The translations under genes were made by a program, and so were the position numbers. The notes under the pieces are model-generated. The model was not told where the DNA came from, made no database searches, and saw only the letters and a list, made by a program, of their open reading frames with translations. Positions 1 to 8,927 of a DNA stretch of 41,655 nt are shown piece after piece (the stretch's first letter is position 1; the number at the start of each line of letters is the position of its first letter). The stretch is from an uncultured Bacteroides sp. (GTDB lineage Bacteria > Bacteroidota > Bacteroidia > Bacteroidales > Bacteroidaceae): contig CAAFUN010000044.1 of assembly GCA_900766195.1 (NCBI GenBank), forward strand, positions 1 through 41,655. Direction: 5' to 3'.

Positions 1-117
1 AGTATCAACCGCTATAGTATCTTGTGCATAAGTGCTTGTTGCGAAGAAAAAAGCCATAATTGTGGCGGCAATCATTCCAAATCGCATCATGGAATGCTTT
101 ATATATTTGTCCATCAT
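1..117 (-). CDS. amtB: AmtB-like ammonium transporter, N-terminal fragment
   Basis: Only the first 39 codons lie in the window; the gene runs off the left edge. The visible part is a basic start followed by a hydrophobic stretch ending in a signal-peptidase-like site (STYAQD), so the mature protein would have an exported N-terminus. No transporter motif is visible. The identification rests on context: the PII gene ends 53 bp upstream on the same strand, and glnK-amtB is one of the most conserved bacterial gene pairs. Two adjacent ATG codons (117 and 114) are possible starts. Any other secreted protein cannot be excluded from sequence alone. Confidence 0.5.
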   Translation of the reverse strand, partial: MMDKYIKHSMMRFGMIAATIMAFFFATSTYAQDTIAVDT

Positions 118-170
118 ATTTTGATATCTTATATTGTTATACCTATTTTTTCTTGACTAATACCCTTCTG

Positions 171-527
171 TTATCTTTCCTGTTCTGCATTATAAAGCGC
201 AATGTCGCCTCTTTCTCCGGTGCGGATGCGAATGGCATCTTCTATGGGAATTATAAAGATTCTTCCATCACCAATCTCTCCAGTCTGAGCTGCTTTTAGA
301 ATGGCCTGCACCGTCTTCTCTGAATTCTTGTCGCGTACGACAATAGAGATCAACGTTCTTTCAATAGAGCTGGTATCATATACTACACCGCGGTAGATAC
401 GTCCCTGTCTGGCTTTCCCGTTCCCCCTGACGTCATAGTAGGAAAACCATTCGATGTCCGCTTCGAGTAGTGCGCTTTTCACTTCCTCGAATTTCGTTTT
501 GCGGATAATTGCTTCAATCTTCTTCAT
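171..527 (-). CDS. glnK: Nitrogen regulatory protein PII (GlnK/GlnB family)
   Basis: This is a 118-aa PII signal transducer, the usual length. It begins MKKIEAIIRK as PII proteins do. The T-loop region (about residues 36-53) carries Y45 and Y50, the latter matching the uridylylated Tyr51 of enteric PII. The C-terminal signature TGEIGDGRIF (82-91) forms part of the nucleotide/2-oxoglutarate site. PII trimers block AmtB when nitrogen is plentiful, and the position directly upstream of the amtB-like start supports that role. The T-loop sequence (GNGKARQGRIYRG) differs from the enteric GFGRQKGHTELYRG, so modification at Y50 is possible but not shown. A porin-like gene lies 41 bp upstream, probably co-transcribed. 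Confidence 0.93.
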   Translation of the reverse strand: MKKIEAIIRKTKFEEVKSALLEADIEWFSYYDVRGNGKARQGRIYRGVVYDTSSIERTLISIVVRDKNSEKTVQAILKAAQTGEIGDGRIFIIPIEDAIRIRTGERGDIALYNAEQER

Positions 528-568
528 ACCTTACTTTTTTTAAGTGTTAGTTTTATTTCGTTGTATTC

Positions 569-1291
569 TTAAAAACTAATTCCAAATACGAAGTATGCGC
601 CTTCTGTATGAGGATTGAATGTGAGCTTTGCAAAAACGGGCAAGCTGAACGATTCGGTAACTTTTACGTCATGGGATGCTCTCAATCCAACGTTAGTGAT
701 ATTAAACTTATCTGCGTATGAACCTTCCCATGGGGTTAATCCTATTTCCGCGGCAAAGTCCAGGTTTCCAAGCTTGAACGGAGCTTTGGCTTCCACATAA
801 GTGGAGTAGGCCATTTTTCCGTTTTCTTTTCTATAATCGGCTCCTGCAAAATTTGTATTCCAACTCATTGCCAACGGGCCGAAATCGTAGGCCAATGTTC
901 CTTCAAAAACATGTTGTGTGCTGTGTGAACCGTATTTAAAATACTTATTTTTCATTTCGGGATATACTTCATTGGAATAAGCAAAGAAGTAATCCGTCAC
1001 AGCCAATGTCATACCACCGGTGGAATATCCCAGTGTAAAATCCAATTCTTTCGTGTCTTTCTTGTCGATTCCTACCGACCCCCAAGCTGCTAACGACAAA
1101 CCTTTGTATACAACAGCCATACTTGGTTGCAAGCTAACTCCACCGCTGTCAATACCACGCCAAATGTAACTGCTCACCAAATCTGCCCCAACTGCCGTTT
1201 CTACTTTGTCCTGTGCTCTCATTGTTAAAGGTGTTGTCCCTGATAATAACGCTATTGCTATTACCCCTAATTTTACGTTTTTTGTTTTCAT
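569..1291 (-). CDS. Putative outer-membrane porin, TorF-like
   Basis: This 240-aa exported protein has a signal peptide (about residues 1-26, ending at TMRAQ). Alternating hydrophobic and polar beta strands follow, and the protein ends in Phe (FVFGISF), the usual C-terminal signature of outer-membrane barrels. The early motif SSYIWRGI is typical of the TorF/Gcw_chp putative porin family. It is first in a minus-strand cluster with glnK and amtB, so a plausible role is a diffusion channel for ammonium or another nitrogen compound across the outer membrane. The cluster context supports that role, but the sequence does not show it. I saw no convincing TAnnTTTG box in the spacer upstream of it. 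Confidence 0.75.
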   Translation of the reverse strand: MKTKNVKLGVIAIALLSGTTPLTMRAQDKVETAVGADLVSSYIWRGIDSGGVSLQPSMAVVYKGLSLAAWGSVGIDKKDTKELDFTLGYSTGGMTLAVTDYFFAYSNEVYPEMKNKYFKYGSHSTQHVFEGTLAYDFGPLAMSWNTNFAGADYRKENGKMAYSTYVEAKAPFKLGNLDFAAEIGLTPWEGSYADKFNITNVGLRASHDVKVTESFSLPVFAKLTFNPHTEGAYFVFGISF

Positions 1292-1473
1292 ACTTTTACT
1301 TTTAAGTTTAGAAGAATTGCGGATGATCAGTCCTGCGAAACTTATAGTATAGCGCTTTACTATTTTTTAAGTAGTAACTTCTGTTTCAGGGTCTTCATAC
1401 CGGTTTCCTGTCGCCGGCATTGCTTTTGTACAATAATTCTGTGTGTGTCAAGTAATAAATTCAGTAGTGGGGG

Positions 1474-2706
1474 CTACTTCAACCAATTCTTAATGCGTCT
1501 CATTGCTTCCACGCAATCTTCATGGTTCCCGAATGCGGTCAACCTGATGTATCCTTCGCCGCTAGGACCAAATCCTACGCCGGGTGTTCCTACCACATTG
1601 GCCTCGTATAACATTTGCTCAAAGAATCGCCATGAACCGATGTTGTCGGGAGTCTTCAGCCACAGGTATGGAGAATTCACTCCTCCGTAAACTTTTAATC
1701 CTGAAGCTTCAAATCCTTCCTTCATTGTCCGGGCATTATTTAAATAATAATTTATTGTTTCTTTTATCTGCTTCTTACCTTCGGGACTATAGATGGCTTC
1801 TGCCGCCCGTTGGGTAATATAAGATGTGCCGTTGAACTTAGTGCACTGTCTACGGTTCCATAGTTTGTTGAGTGAAACCCGCTCTCCGGTTAAGGTTGCT
1901 GCGGTTACCTCTTTAGGAACAATCGTATATCCGCATCGCATTCCGGTAAAACCGGCTGTCTTTGAGAAGCTACGGAATTCAATAGCACATTTCTTTGCCC
2001 CTTTTATTTCATAGATGGAGTGGGGGACGTTATCTTCTTGTATAAATGCCTCGTATGCTGCATCAAATAAGATCAGCGTGTCATTGGCGAGTGCATAATC
2101 CACCCATTGTTTCAGTTGCGCTTTTGTCAAGGTAGTACCTGTAGGATTATTGGGATAGCAGAGATAAACGATATCCACTCTTTTATTGGGAATTTCGGGC
2201 ACAAAATCATTTTCTGCCGTACACGGCATGTATGTGATGTTGCTCCATCTGCCGTTTTCCTCCAATACTCCCGAACGACCACCCATCACGTTGCTGTCAA
2301 TGTAAACCGGATATATGGGATCTGTTACCCCAACGCTATTGTCGTGACGGAGGATATCTCCTATATTTCCTGTATCACTTTTAGCTCCATCATTTACAAA
2401 TACTTCTGTAGGGCTAAGGTGAATACCCTTCGGAACGTAATCATGTTTAATGATTGCTTCTATCAAAAAGTCATAACCCTGTTCCGGACCATAGCCACGA
2501 AATGTAGATGCATCTGCCATTTCGTCAACTGCTTTGTGCATGGCTTTTATGCAAGCCGGAACTAAAGGACGCGTTACATCACCGATACCCAATCGGATAA
2601 TATTTTGGTTCGGATTGGTCAATTTAAAGGAGTTTACCTTTTTTGCTATATCCGAGAATAAATAACTGCCTGATAATTTTAAAAAATGTTCGTTAACTAA
2701 AGCCAT
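1474..2706 (-). CDS. dapL: LL-diaminopimelate aminotransferase
   Basis: This 410-aa fold-type I PLP aminotransferase converts tetrahydrodipicolinate directly to LL-diaminopimelate, bypassing the succinylase or acetylase routes. The start (VNEHFLKLSGSYLFSDIAKK) and IRLGIGDVTRPL (37-48) are characteristic of DapL. Visible PLP-site elements are YPNNPTG (184-190), D215 with Y218 (FDAAYEA), the Schiff-base lysine K249 in SFSKTAGFTG, and R257. Length matches the family. It lies 49 bp downstream of dapF on the same strand, so the two form an operon covering consecutive steps to meso-DAP. Start ATG 2706 is followed at once by the conserved N-terminus. Confidence 0.96.
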   Translation of the reverse strand: MALVNEHFLKLSGSYLFSDIAKKVNSFKLTNPNQNIIRLGIGDVTRPLVPACIKAMHKAVDEMADASTFRGYGPEQGYDFLIEAIIKHDYVPKGIHLSPTEVFVNDGAKSDTGNIGDILRHDNSVGVTDPIYPVYIDSNVMGGRSGVLEENGRWSNITYMPCTAENDFVPEIPNKRVDIVYLCYPNNPTGTTLTKAQLKQWVDYALANDTLILFDAAYEAFIQEDNVPHSIYEIKGAKKCAIEFRSFSKTAGFTGMRCGYTIVPKEVTAATLTGERVSLNKLWNRRQCTKFNGTSYITQRAAEAIYSPEGKKQIKETINYYLNNARTMKEGFEASGLKVYGGVNSPYLWLKTPDNIGSWRFFEQMLYEANVVGTPGVGFGPSGEGYIRLTAFGNHEDCVEAMRRIKNWLK

Positions 2707-2755
2707 ATACTCTTGTTTTGTTTTAAGTTATTCTTGCTCTTTTCGGTTGTTCGCT

Positions 2756-3604
2756 CTATTCACTGATCTCAATTTCGCCGTCAAAGACTTTTGTCGCTCC
2801 TCCGGTCATTAAGACATGGTTTGTTTTTTCTTCCCATTCAATGGTTAATGTGCCTCCATCCATGATGATGTCCGATTGTCGCCCCGCTCTTCCTGTTAAG
2901 GAAGCCGCTACAGCCGTAGCACATGCTCCGGTACCGCAGGCCTGGGTAATGCCGGAACCTCTTTCCCATACGCGCATTCTTATCTTTCCGTCTTCCAATA
3001 TCTGTGCAAATTCTACATTAATACGTCCCGGAAAGAATTTATGGTTCTCTATCTGAGGCCCTACGGTGGGAAGATCTATTTGTTGTATGTCATCCACAAA
3101 TATTACTACGTGAGGATTTCCCATAGAAACTGTAGTGCCGATGTACTCTTTACCGTCTATCAATATCGGTTGTTCCTTCATCGGTTTTGCTCCGGTACCG
3201 TCAAAATCCACAGGTTCGTCTGCGGGTATACCCATATCCACTGTTACAGTGTCTACAGTGCCGTCTTCAACGTGAAGCTTTAATACTTTTATACCCGATA
3301 GTGTGTCAAGGGTAATGGCCGTTCTGGAAGTTAATCCATAGTCATATAAGTATTTTGCAATACAACGGCTGGCATTGCCACACATTTTTGCTTCCGAGCC
3401 GTCTGCATTAAAGATGCGCATACTAAAATCTGCTTTATCAGAGGTACCGATAAGAACTAATCCGTCACTACCGATTCCTGTATGAGGGGCACTCCATTTG
3501 ACCGAAAGTTCTTCAGGATTGTTGATGGGGTATTTCCTAGTATCTACGTAGATGTAGTCATTACCCGCACCGTGCATCTTTGTGAATTTTACAGTCTTTG
3601 TCAT
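2756..3604 (-). CDS. dapF: Diaminopimelate epimerase
   Basis: This 282-aa enzyme interconverts LL- and meso-diaminopimelate for lysine and peptidoglycan. Both catalytic cysteines are visible: C75 in AKMCGNASRC and C222 in TQACGTGACA. The N-terminal FTKMHGAGNDYIYVD (7-21) is the family hallmark. The frame stays open to 3667, but the extra 21 residues are Lys/Asn-rich and unlike the family. ATG 3604, preceded by AAAGAG, puts the conserved start at residue 1. It is first gene of the dapF-dapL unit, with a -7 type box at 3654-3661. Confidence 0.95.
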   Translation of the reverse strand: MTKTVKFTKMHGAGNDYIYVDTRKYPINNPEELSVKWSAPHTGIGSDGLVLIGTSDKADFSMRIFNADGSEAKMCGNASRCIAKYLYDYGLTSRTAITLDTLSGIKVLKLHVEDGTVDTVTVDMGIPADEPVDFDGTGAKPMKEQPILIDGKEYIGTTVSMGNPHVVIFVDDIQQIDLPTVGPQIENHKFFPGRINVEFAQILEDGKIRMRVWERGSGITQACGTGACATAVAASLTGRAGRQSDIIMDGGTLTIEWEEKTNHVLMTGGATKVFDGEIEISE

Positions 3605-3653
3605 TTTGTTCTCTTTATTGAATATAATATTATCCTTTTGTTGTTTCTTTTTG

Positions 3654-3687
3654 CAAATATACGTCATTTTGATTTATAATTAATAAA
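3654..3687 (-). promoter_or_regulatory. Candidate dapF promoter
   Basis: On the minus strand TATATTTG (plus-strand complement at 3654-3661) matches the Bacteroides -7 consensus TAnnTTTG. A weaker TTTA (complement at 3684-3687) sits 22 nt upstream as a -33 candidate. A start near 3645 would leave a leader of about 40 nt before dapF. Confidence 0.5.
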
Positions 3688-3875
3688 AGTTGCATCTTAT
3701 TTCTATTTTTATTTCTTTATCTTACACTTTTTCTATAATAGGGGTATATATATTACGATATGATATTTTAGTACCCGTTCATTTTTAAAATTATCACAAA
3801 TGGATTTTGTTTGCATATTCATTCTACTTTATAAAAGAGCAATAATTAGTAATTTAAAGTGGATTATACCCTTAT

Positions 3876-3929
3876 AAAGCCGAAAAAGACGTTTCAAATA
3901 TAGCATTTTGAAACGTCTTTTTCGGCTTT
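3876..3929 (-). terminator. Rho-independent-type terminator of the GDPD gene
   Basis: This is a perfect 23-bp inverted repeat (3876-3898 with 3907-3929) and an 8-nt loop, beginning 22 bp past the stop of the minus-strand GDPD gene. The descending arm on the minus strand includes a run of T followed by CGGCTTTATAAG. It is the longest perfect hairpin I found in the window. Confidence 0.85.
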
Positions 3930-3951
3930 TACTGACTTTTTGTGTTTTGCT

Positions 3952-4722
3952 TTATTTTTTTTCTAAGATTTTTTGTAGAAGTACAGGTTCGTTGGTAGTA
4001 ATGAAATCAACATTCTGTTCTATCAACCATTTCATGTCTTTTTCGCTATTCACTGTCCATACATTAACTTTCATGCCCAATTCATGACTTTGTGCAATCC
4101 ATTCGGGATGTTTTTTTATCACACTGAATTCATAATCCGGTCCTGCACAACCCAGTTCTTTTAACTCTTTAGGATTCAACTCTCCATTCAGGTAATATAC
4201 CGGAGTACCTTTGGGAGCTTGTTTTATGAATTCTTTTGTAGCATTCAAAGAGAAGGATATGTATTCGGTACGTTTTTCTAGTCCGGCTTTCTTTATCATT
4301 TTCACGATTGCAGCTACAGCTTCATTTTCCTGTTCGGGAGTACTGTGCTCTTTCAGTTCAAGAATCAATTTGGTCTTCAGTTTCTTTGACTTATTTACAT
4401 AATCTTGTAATGAAGGCATATGCTCACCGTTGGAAAGTACAAGGGCGGTACATTCTTTTAAGGTAGCTTTCTCCATTCTTACTCCTTTATAAGAAGCATC
4501 GTGATTAACAATTAATCCCTTGTCAGCAGTGAGCCATACGTCAAACTCAGATCCGTAGCAATGGATGGAATCAGCTTTAGTGAGTGATGCAATACTGTTT
4601 TGTGCAGAGCCTTCTGTTTTCCAGAATCCTCTATGGGCTATAACTTTTGTACTTTGAGCATTGACTATGCCACATGTAGCTAAGCATAATGCGGCGGGAA
4701 ATAGAATCTTTTTTAAATTCAT
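3952..4722 (-). CDS. Secreted glycerophosphodiester phosphodiesterase family protein
   Basis: This 256-aa exported protein has a signal peptide (1-22, ending IVNAQ) and a GDPD domain filling the rest. Diagnostic motifs are the N-terminal AHRGFW, the metal-ligand GSEFDVWLTADK and the catalytic NHD (residues about 74-76). ELKEH and the C-terminal VNVWTVN also match the TIM-barrel GDPD family. These enzymes hydrolyse glycerophosphodiesters to glycerol-3-phosphate plus an alcohol. Transcribed alone, with its own promoter and terminator, away from the SusC/SusD/phosphoesterase genes; the proximity suggests a shared phosphoester-scavenging theme. The real substrate is unknown. Confidence 0.9.
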   Translation of the reverse strand: MNLKKILFPAALCLATCGIVNAQSTKVIAHRGFWKTEGSAQNSIASLTKADSIHCYGSEFDVWLTADKGLIVNHDASYKGVRMEKATLKECTALVLSNGEHMPSLQDYVNKSKKLKTKLILELKEHSTPEQENEAVAAIVKMIKKAGLEKRTEYISFSLNATKEFIKQAPKGTPVYYLNGELNPKELKELGCAGPDYEFSVIKKHPEWIAQSHELGMKVNVWTVNSEKDMKWLIEQNVDFITTNEPVLLQKILEKK

Positions 4723-4747
4723 TGTTTTGCGCTTTTGATTTTGACAT

Positions 4748-4779
4748 CAAATATACATTATATATTTGTTTGCTTCAAC
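4748..4779 (-). promoter_or_regulatory. Promoter candidate of the GDPD gene
   Basis: On the minus strand TATATTTG (complement at 4748-4755) is a full match to TAnnTTTG. GTTG (complement at 4776-4779) lies 20 nt upstream as a 3-of-4 match to the -33 TTTG. The -7 box is 25 bp before the start codon. A second TATATTTG, on the plus strand at 4761-4768, faces the other way. Confidence 0.6.
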
Positions 4780-4963
4780 AAGTATATCATATAATAGGGG
4801 AATAAATTAAGAAGAAATAGCATTGCTCCGAACAATATCAATTTAGATATTTCAAAAGTATGACTACTTTCTTTTAATTAAAAAGAGAATCGATGTTGTG
4901 AACATTAAAAATAGGTTTTAATCACGAATGATGTTGTTGTAGGGGGAATGTAATATGAGTGAT

Positions 4964-4994
4964 TTTGTTTTGTAATCTGGGAGAGGGAATTTTG
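4964..4994 (+). promoter_or_regulatory. Weak promoter candidate for the 5021 gene
   Basis: TTTG at 4964-4967, a 19-nt spacer, and GAATTTTG at 4987-4994 (7 of 8 positions tolerated by TAnnTTTG). The predicted start would fall 15-20 bp before ATG 5021. An upstream alternative is TATATTTG at 4761-4768. Confidence 0.35.
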
Positions 4995-5020
4995 CATCAT
5001 CATCTATAAAGAACCAGATT

Positions 5021-5563
5021 ATGAAACGAAAACTCATTTTTTTAATAGTAACATTGGGAATTTATATTCCTATAGTTCATGCGACCTATATATTTCCTGA
5101 CGGCGACAAGTCTGCTAATAAAAATAAGGCGGAAACAGAAGTTGCGTCGGTAAAGAGATGGGAGTTTTATTCTGCAATCCAGAAACCGTCTGAAGAGGCA
5201 TTGGCTAATGAATCAAATTATAGATTCGGGCAAGAGGCTGGTTATCTATATACCTTGTTTATGAATATTTATGTTGCAAGAGAAGAGGTAGTACCCGGAG
5301 ATCCTACTTGCCGTACGGTGATTCGTAAACCAATTATCTACAATGCGGTTCGTTCTATTGAGAAACAGCTGAGTAAAGAGCTTAAGGCTTCTTCATCACC
5401 CAATGACAAAGTGATTGCAGATAATTTTGTTCATGTCCTCAGAGTAGCTATTTCTGCTTTCGATTCGGACAGTGCTTCATTTGAGAATGCATTGCAAGAG
5501 AATCGAAAAGATGCAACCTCACTTCTTTCCCTATTTAAATGTGCAAAGCTAACTGATATTTAG
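5021..5563 (+). CDS. Hypothetical secreted protein upstream of susC
   Basis: This 180-aa protein belongs to no family I recognise. An N-terminal hydrophobic segment (about 4-21, ending VHAT) looks like a signal peptide. The rest is mostly predicted helical (for example YNAVRSIEKQLSKELKAS), with two cysteines (PTCRTV and LFKCAKL) that could pair in the periplasm. ATG 5021 follows AAAGAAC, a normal A-rich Bacteroides leader. It reads in the same direction as the SusC/SusD genes but is separated from susC by 180 bp, so membership of that unit is uncertain. Confidence 0.7.
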   Translation: MKRKLIFLIVTLGIYIPIVHATYIFPDGDKSANKNKAETEVASVKRWEFYSAIQKPSEEALANESNYRFGQEAGYLYTLFMNIYVAREEVVPGDPTCRTVIRKPIIYNAVRSIEKQLSKELKASSSPNDKVIADNFVHVLRVAISAFDSDSASFENALQENRKDATSLLSLFKCAKLTDI

Positions 5564-5743
5564 TGATTCTTTAATTTCATATTACTTATTTCTTTAGTGA
5601 ATATGGTGTGATATTTTTATTGTCTTTTTCTATTCAAAAAGAAGACTTATATCAATTCATGCCCAATACAAACATAAATGGTAAGGCTGGCTAAATAGCT
5701 TGTCTACTACTTATTATACTTAATCCTTAATTAATTATTGTTT

Positions 5744-8700
5744 ATGAAAAGTAAATTTTATTTGTTTTTTTGTAGCATGTTATTATGCACGACTTGGCTA
5801 TTTGCTCAATCAGTTAAAGTCACAGGGGTGGTGACGGATAAAGATGGGCCTATAACGGGTGCTACGGTAAAGGTTAAAAACACATCAAATGGTGTCATAA
5901 CTGATATTAATGGACGCTACAATATTGAGACATCAATAGGCTCAAAGATTGTCTTTTCCTTTATTGGCTATGATACAGTAGAGAAGGAAATCGTTAATAA
6001 TACACCTGTTAATGTGACTTTAACTGATAATTCACAGCGGATTGATGAAGTTGTAGTAACTGCAATTGGTATTAAACAACAAAAGAGAAAAATAGGATAT
6101 ACTACCCAACAGGTAAATGGTGACGTGCTCAATGCAACCCCCGATTTGAATGTCGGATCGGCATTGACAGGACAAGTTTCCGGTTTGCTGGTGACTAATC
6201 CTACCGGTTTATTTCAGGCACCTAGTTTTAATTTGCGAGGTAATACACCTCTAATTGTTTTGGATGGAGTGCCGGTGGAAACCGATTTCTATGATATTTC
6301 CAGTGAAAACATTGAGAGTATCAATGTATTGAAAGGTACTGCGGCTTCTGCTTTGTATGGTTCTCGTGGAAAGAACGGTGCGATTCTGATCACTAGTAAA
6401 TCGGCCAAGAAGAAAGGTGTGGAGATTAATTTCTCAACCAATAATATGATGACAGCCGGATTTGCAGTATTGCCAAAAACACAACATCAATATGGTAGCG
6501 GCTCAAACGGTAAGTATGAATTTTGGGATGGTGCCGATGGTGGTATATCAGATGGTGATATGACGTGGGGTCCAAAACTGAATGTAGGTACAAAGATTGC
6601 TCAATGGAACAGTCCCATTCGTGATAAAGTGACTGGTGAGCAAATTTCATGGTGGGGAGATGTAAAAGGAACTCAGTATGATGATAAATCACGCTATGAA
6701 CGTGTTCCTATTGACTGGGTGTCTCACGACAACTTGAAAGATTTCCTTGAAACAGGTTTTGTTACCAATAATAACATTTCCATTGCTTATAAAGGAGATA
6801 AAGCTCGTTTTTTTGTCACAGGACAATATGCTTTCCAAAAGGGACAGGTTCCTTCCACCAAATTGCACAGCGGCGGAATCAATTTTAACTCAACATTTGA
6901 TTTGGCTAAAAATCTTCAGTTAGATGCAAATCTTTCCTACAACAAAGTTATTTCTCCCAGCTATCCCCGTTATGGATATGGTCCGAGAAATCATATGTAC
7001 ACCATTGTCGTTTGGATGGGTGATGACGTGAATGGAAAGGATTTGAAGAATCATAAATATGTCCCCGGTCAAGAAGGATATCGCCAAGCTAACTATAATT
7101 ATGCATGGTACAACAATCCTTATTTTGCTGCCGAAGAACTTCAACAATCGGAAAATCGTGATGTAGTGAATGGACAGCTTCGTCTGAATTATCAGATCTT
7201 ACCCAATCTGAATATTCAGGGACGTGCAGCCATGCGTCAGAACACGACTTTACAAGAGATGAAAGTTCCTAAGACATATATGAACTACGGTGATTCCCGC
7301 GAAGGTGATTATAAAGTGTGGAATAATAGACAGACCAATGTGGATGCCGATTTGCTAGCTACTTATACAAAAGATCTCACCTCAGACATTCTTTTTACAC
7401 TGAATGCCGGTACTTCTATGTTTTACCGCGAGTACAGACAGGATTATCAATCATCAGATGGACTGATTGTTCCTTTTGTATATAGCATTAAAAACACTCA
7501 AGGTCCGGCCATTACCGACGGCAACCGCAGTGAGAAGTCTATTCGGAGTGTATACGGATCTGTAAATCTTGACTTTTACAAATATGCATATCTTACATTG
7601 ACTGGGCGTAACGACTGGTCGTCTACTTTGGCTAAAGGTAATAATTCTTATTTCTATCCATCTGTGGCGCTTAGTACGATGGTGTCGGAATACGTTAAAC
7701 TCCCCAAAGTGATAGATTATCTTAAAATGTACGGTTCATGGGCTGTTGTATCTAGTGATTTAGATCCTTATCAAATTATTTCCACTTATAATAAAGATAC
7801 CAGCTATGGTTCCGCACCTTCAGTTTCTTATCCTAGTTCTTTGGTGAATTATTATATCAAGCCGCAAAAAACGACTTCATGGGAAGCCGGACTTTCTACT
7901 GCACTGTTCCGCAATCGCATTACTTTCGATCTGACTTATTACCACACTATTGATGAAAATCAAATTATAGATTTGAATATCTCCAAAGCATCAGGTTTCG
8001 GTACTCGTAAAGTGAATGGGAATCAGTATACCACAAATGGATGGGAAGTTATGGCTAATGTTCAGCCTATTAAGAACAAAGATTTCCAATGGGATCTATC
8101 TCTGAATTGGAGTAAGAGTGTCAAGAAATTGACAGACATATATGATAATCAGAAGAAGTTTGGTAATTTGAAGTTGGGTGATCGTGCTGATGCTTTTTAT
8201 GGTTCGCAATGGCAGAAAAGTGCAGATGGAAAAGTGATTCTTGATAAAAACGGCATGCCTACCAAAGATGCTTATAATCAATATTTGGGACATTTGGATC
8301 CTGACTTCCGTTTTGGAATTCAAAATACTTTCCGTTATCAGAACTTCTCTTTGTCTATTGATGTAGATGGAGCATATAAGGGAGTAATCTATTCAGTGTT
8401 GAGTGAAAAACTATGGTGGGGTGGAAAGCATCCTGAATCTGTGGAATATCGCGACGAGCAATATGCAGCAGGTCATGCGGTATATGTGCCGGACGGAGTA
8501 GTGTTGACCGGTGGCGAATTGGTACGTGATATTGATGGAAATGTATTGTCTGACACACGTACGTATACACAGAATACCACTGCTGTTGATTGGCAGCAAT
8601 GGTCTCAGAACTATCCATACAGAGCTTATGTCTCTACAAAAGAAAACAAGAAATTTGCCAATGTATTTGACCGTACCTTTGTCAAATTGCGCCGTGTGGC

Positions 8701-8899
8701 TCTTACTTATGATTTCTCGAAAGTGCTTTCAAAAAATAGTCCGGTGAAAGGATTGACTGCTACCGTATTCGGCAGTAATCTGGCTGTTTGGAAAAAAGTA
8801 CCTTTTGTAGATCCCGACTTTACCGGAAACAACAATGACGGTGGAGCTAATGACCCTACAGCACGCTACTTTGGTGTAGGAATGAATGTGAGATTTTAA
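5744..8899 (+). CDS. SusC/RagA family TonB-linked outer-membrane transporter
   Basis: This 1051-aa protein has a signal peptide (1-21, ending WLFAQ). A carboxypeptidase-D-regulatory-like beta sandwich follows (about 22-103, VKVTGVVTDKDGPITGATV). Next come the SusC box DEVVVTAIGIKQQKRKIG, a plug domain with LIVLDGVPV and ALYGSRGKNGAILI, and a long beta barrel ending in the aromatic VGMNVRF. SusC proteins import oligomers captured by the SusD lipoprotein and are energised by TonB. A TTG six bases upstream (5738) is also in frame; ATG 5744 is preferred. SusD follows after 28 bp. The neighbours are phosphoesterases rather than glycosidases, so the ligand may be phosphorylated. Confidence 0.96.
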   Translation: MKSKFYLFFCSMLLCTTWLFAQSVKVTGVVTDKDGPITGATVKVKNTSNGVITDINGRYNIETSIGSKIVFSFIGYDTVEKEIVNNTPVNVTLTDNSQRIDEVVVTAIGIKQQKRKIGYTTQQVNGDVLNATPDLNVGSALTGQVSGLLVTNPTGLFQAPSFNLRGNTPLIVLDGVPVETDFYDISSENIESINVLKGTAASALYGSRGKNGAILITSKSAKKKGVEINFSTNNMMTAGFAVLPKTQHQYGSGSNGKYEFWDGADGGISDGDMTWGPKLNVGTKIAQWNSPIRDKVTGEQISWWGDVKGTQYDDKSRYERVPIDWVSHDNLKDFLETGFVTNNNISIAYKGDKARFFVTGQYAFQKGQVPSTKLHSGGINFNSTFDLAKNLQLDANLSYNKVISPSYPRYGYGPRNHMYTIVVWMGDDVNGKDLKNHKYVPGQEGYRQANYNYAWYNNPYFAAEELQQSENRDVVNGQLRLNYQILPNLNIQGRAAMRQNTTLQEMKVPKTYMNYGDSREGDYKVWNNRQTNVDADLLATYTKDLTSDILFTLNAGTSMFYREYRQDYQSSDGLIVPFVYSIKNTQGPAITDGNRSEKSIRSVYGSVNLDFYKYAYLTLTGRNDWSSTLAKGNNSYFYPSVALSTMVSEYVKLPKVIDYLKMYGSWAVVSSDLDPYQIISTYNKDTSYGSAPSVSYPSSLVNYYIKPQKTTSWEAGLSTALFRNRITFDLTYYHTIDENQIIDLNISKASGFGTRKVNGNQYTTNGWEVMANVQPIKNKDFQWDLSLNWSKSVKKLTDIYDNQKKFGNLKLGDRADAFYGSQWQKSADGKVILDKNGMPTKDAYNQYLGHLDPDFRFGIQNTFRYQNFSLSIDVDGAYKGVIYSVLSEKLWWGGKHPESVEYRDEQYAAGHAVYVPDGVVLTGGELVRDIDGNVLSDTRTYTQNTTAVDWQQWSQNYPYRAYVSTKENKKFANVFDRTFVKLRRVALTYDFSKVLSKNSPVKGLTATVFGSNLAVWKKVPFVDPDFTGNNNDGGANDPTARYFGVGMNVRF

Positions 8900-8927
8900 A
8901 TCAATTCAAACGAAATAGATTCTGAAT

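Larger units (their letters stand above)
3605..3951. other. Intergenic region dapF to GDPD gene
   Basis: This 347-bp AT-rich spacer holds the dapF promoter candidate (3654-3687) and the strong terminator of the GDPD gene (3876-3929). The stretch from about 3690 to 3870 shows no reading frame or repeat that I can support. Confidence 0.6.

Noticed and set aside
1340..1372. Possible hairpin ATAGTA/TACTAT followed by a T run between the porin gene and dapL
   Set aside because: It is oriented as a plus-strand terminator, yet no plus-strand gene precedes it; the 6-bp stem is weak.
2107..2565. 152-codon open frame on the plus strand inside dapL
   Set aside because: Antisense shadow of a conserved gene; rich in Cys/His/Ile with no coherent domain.
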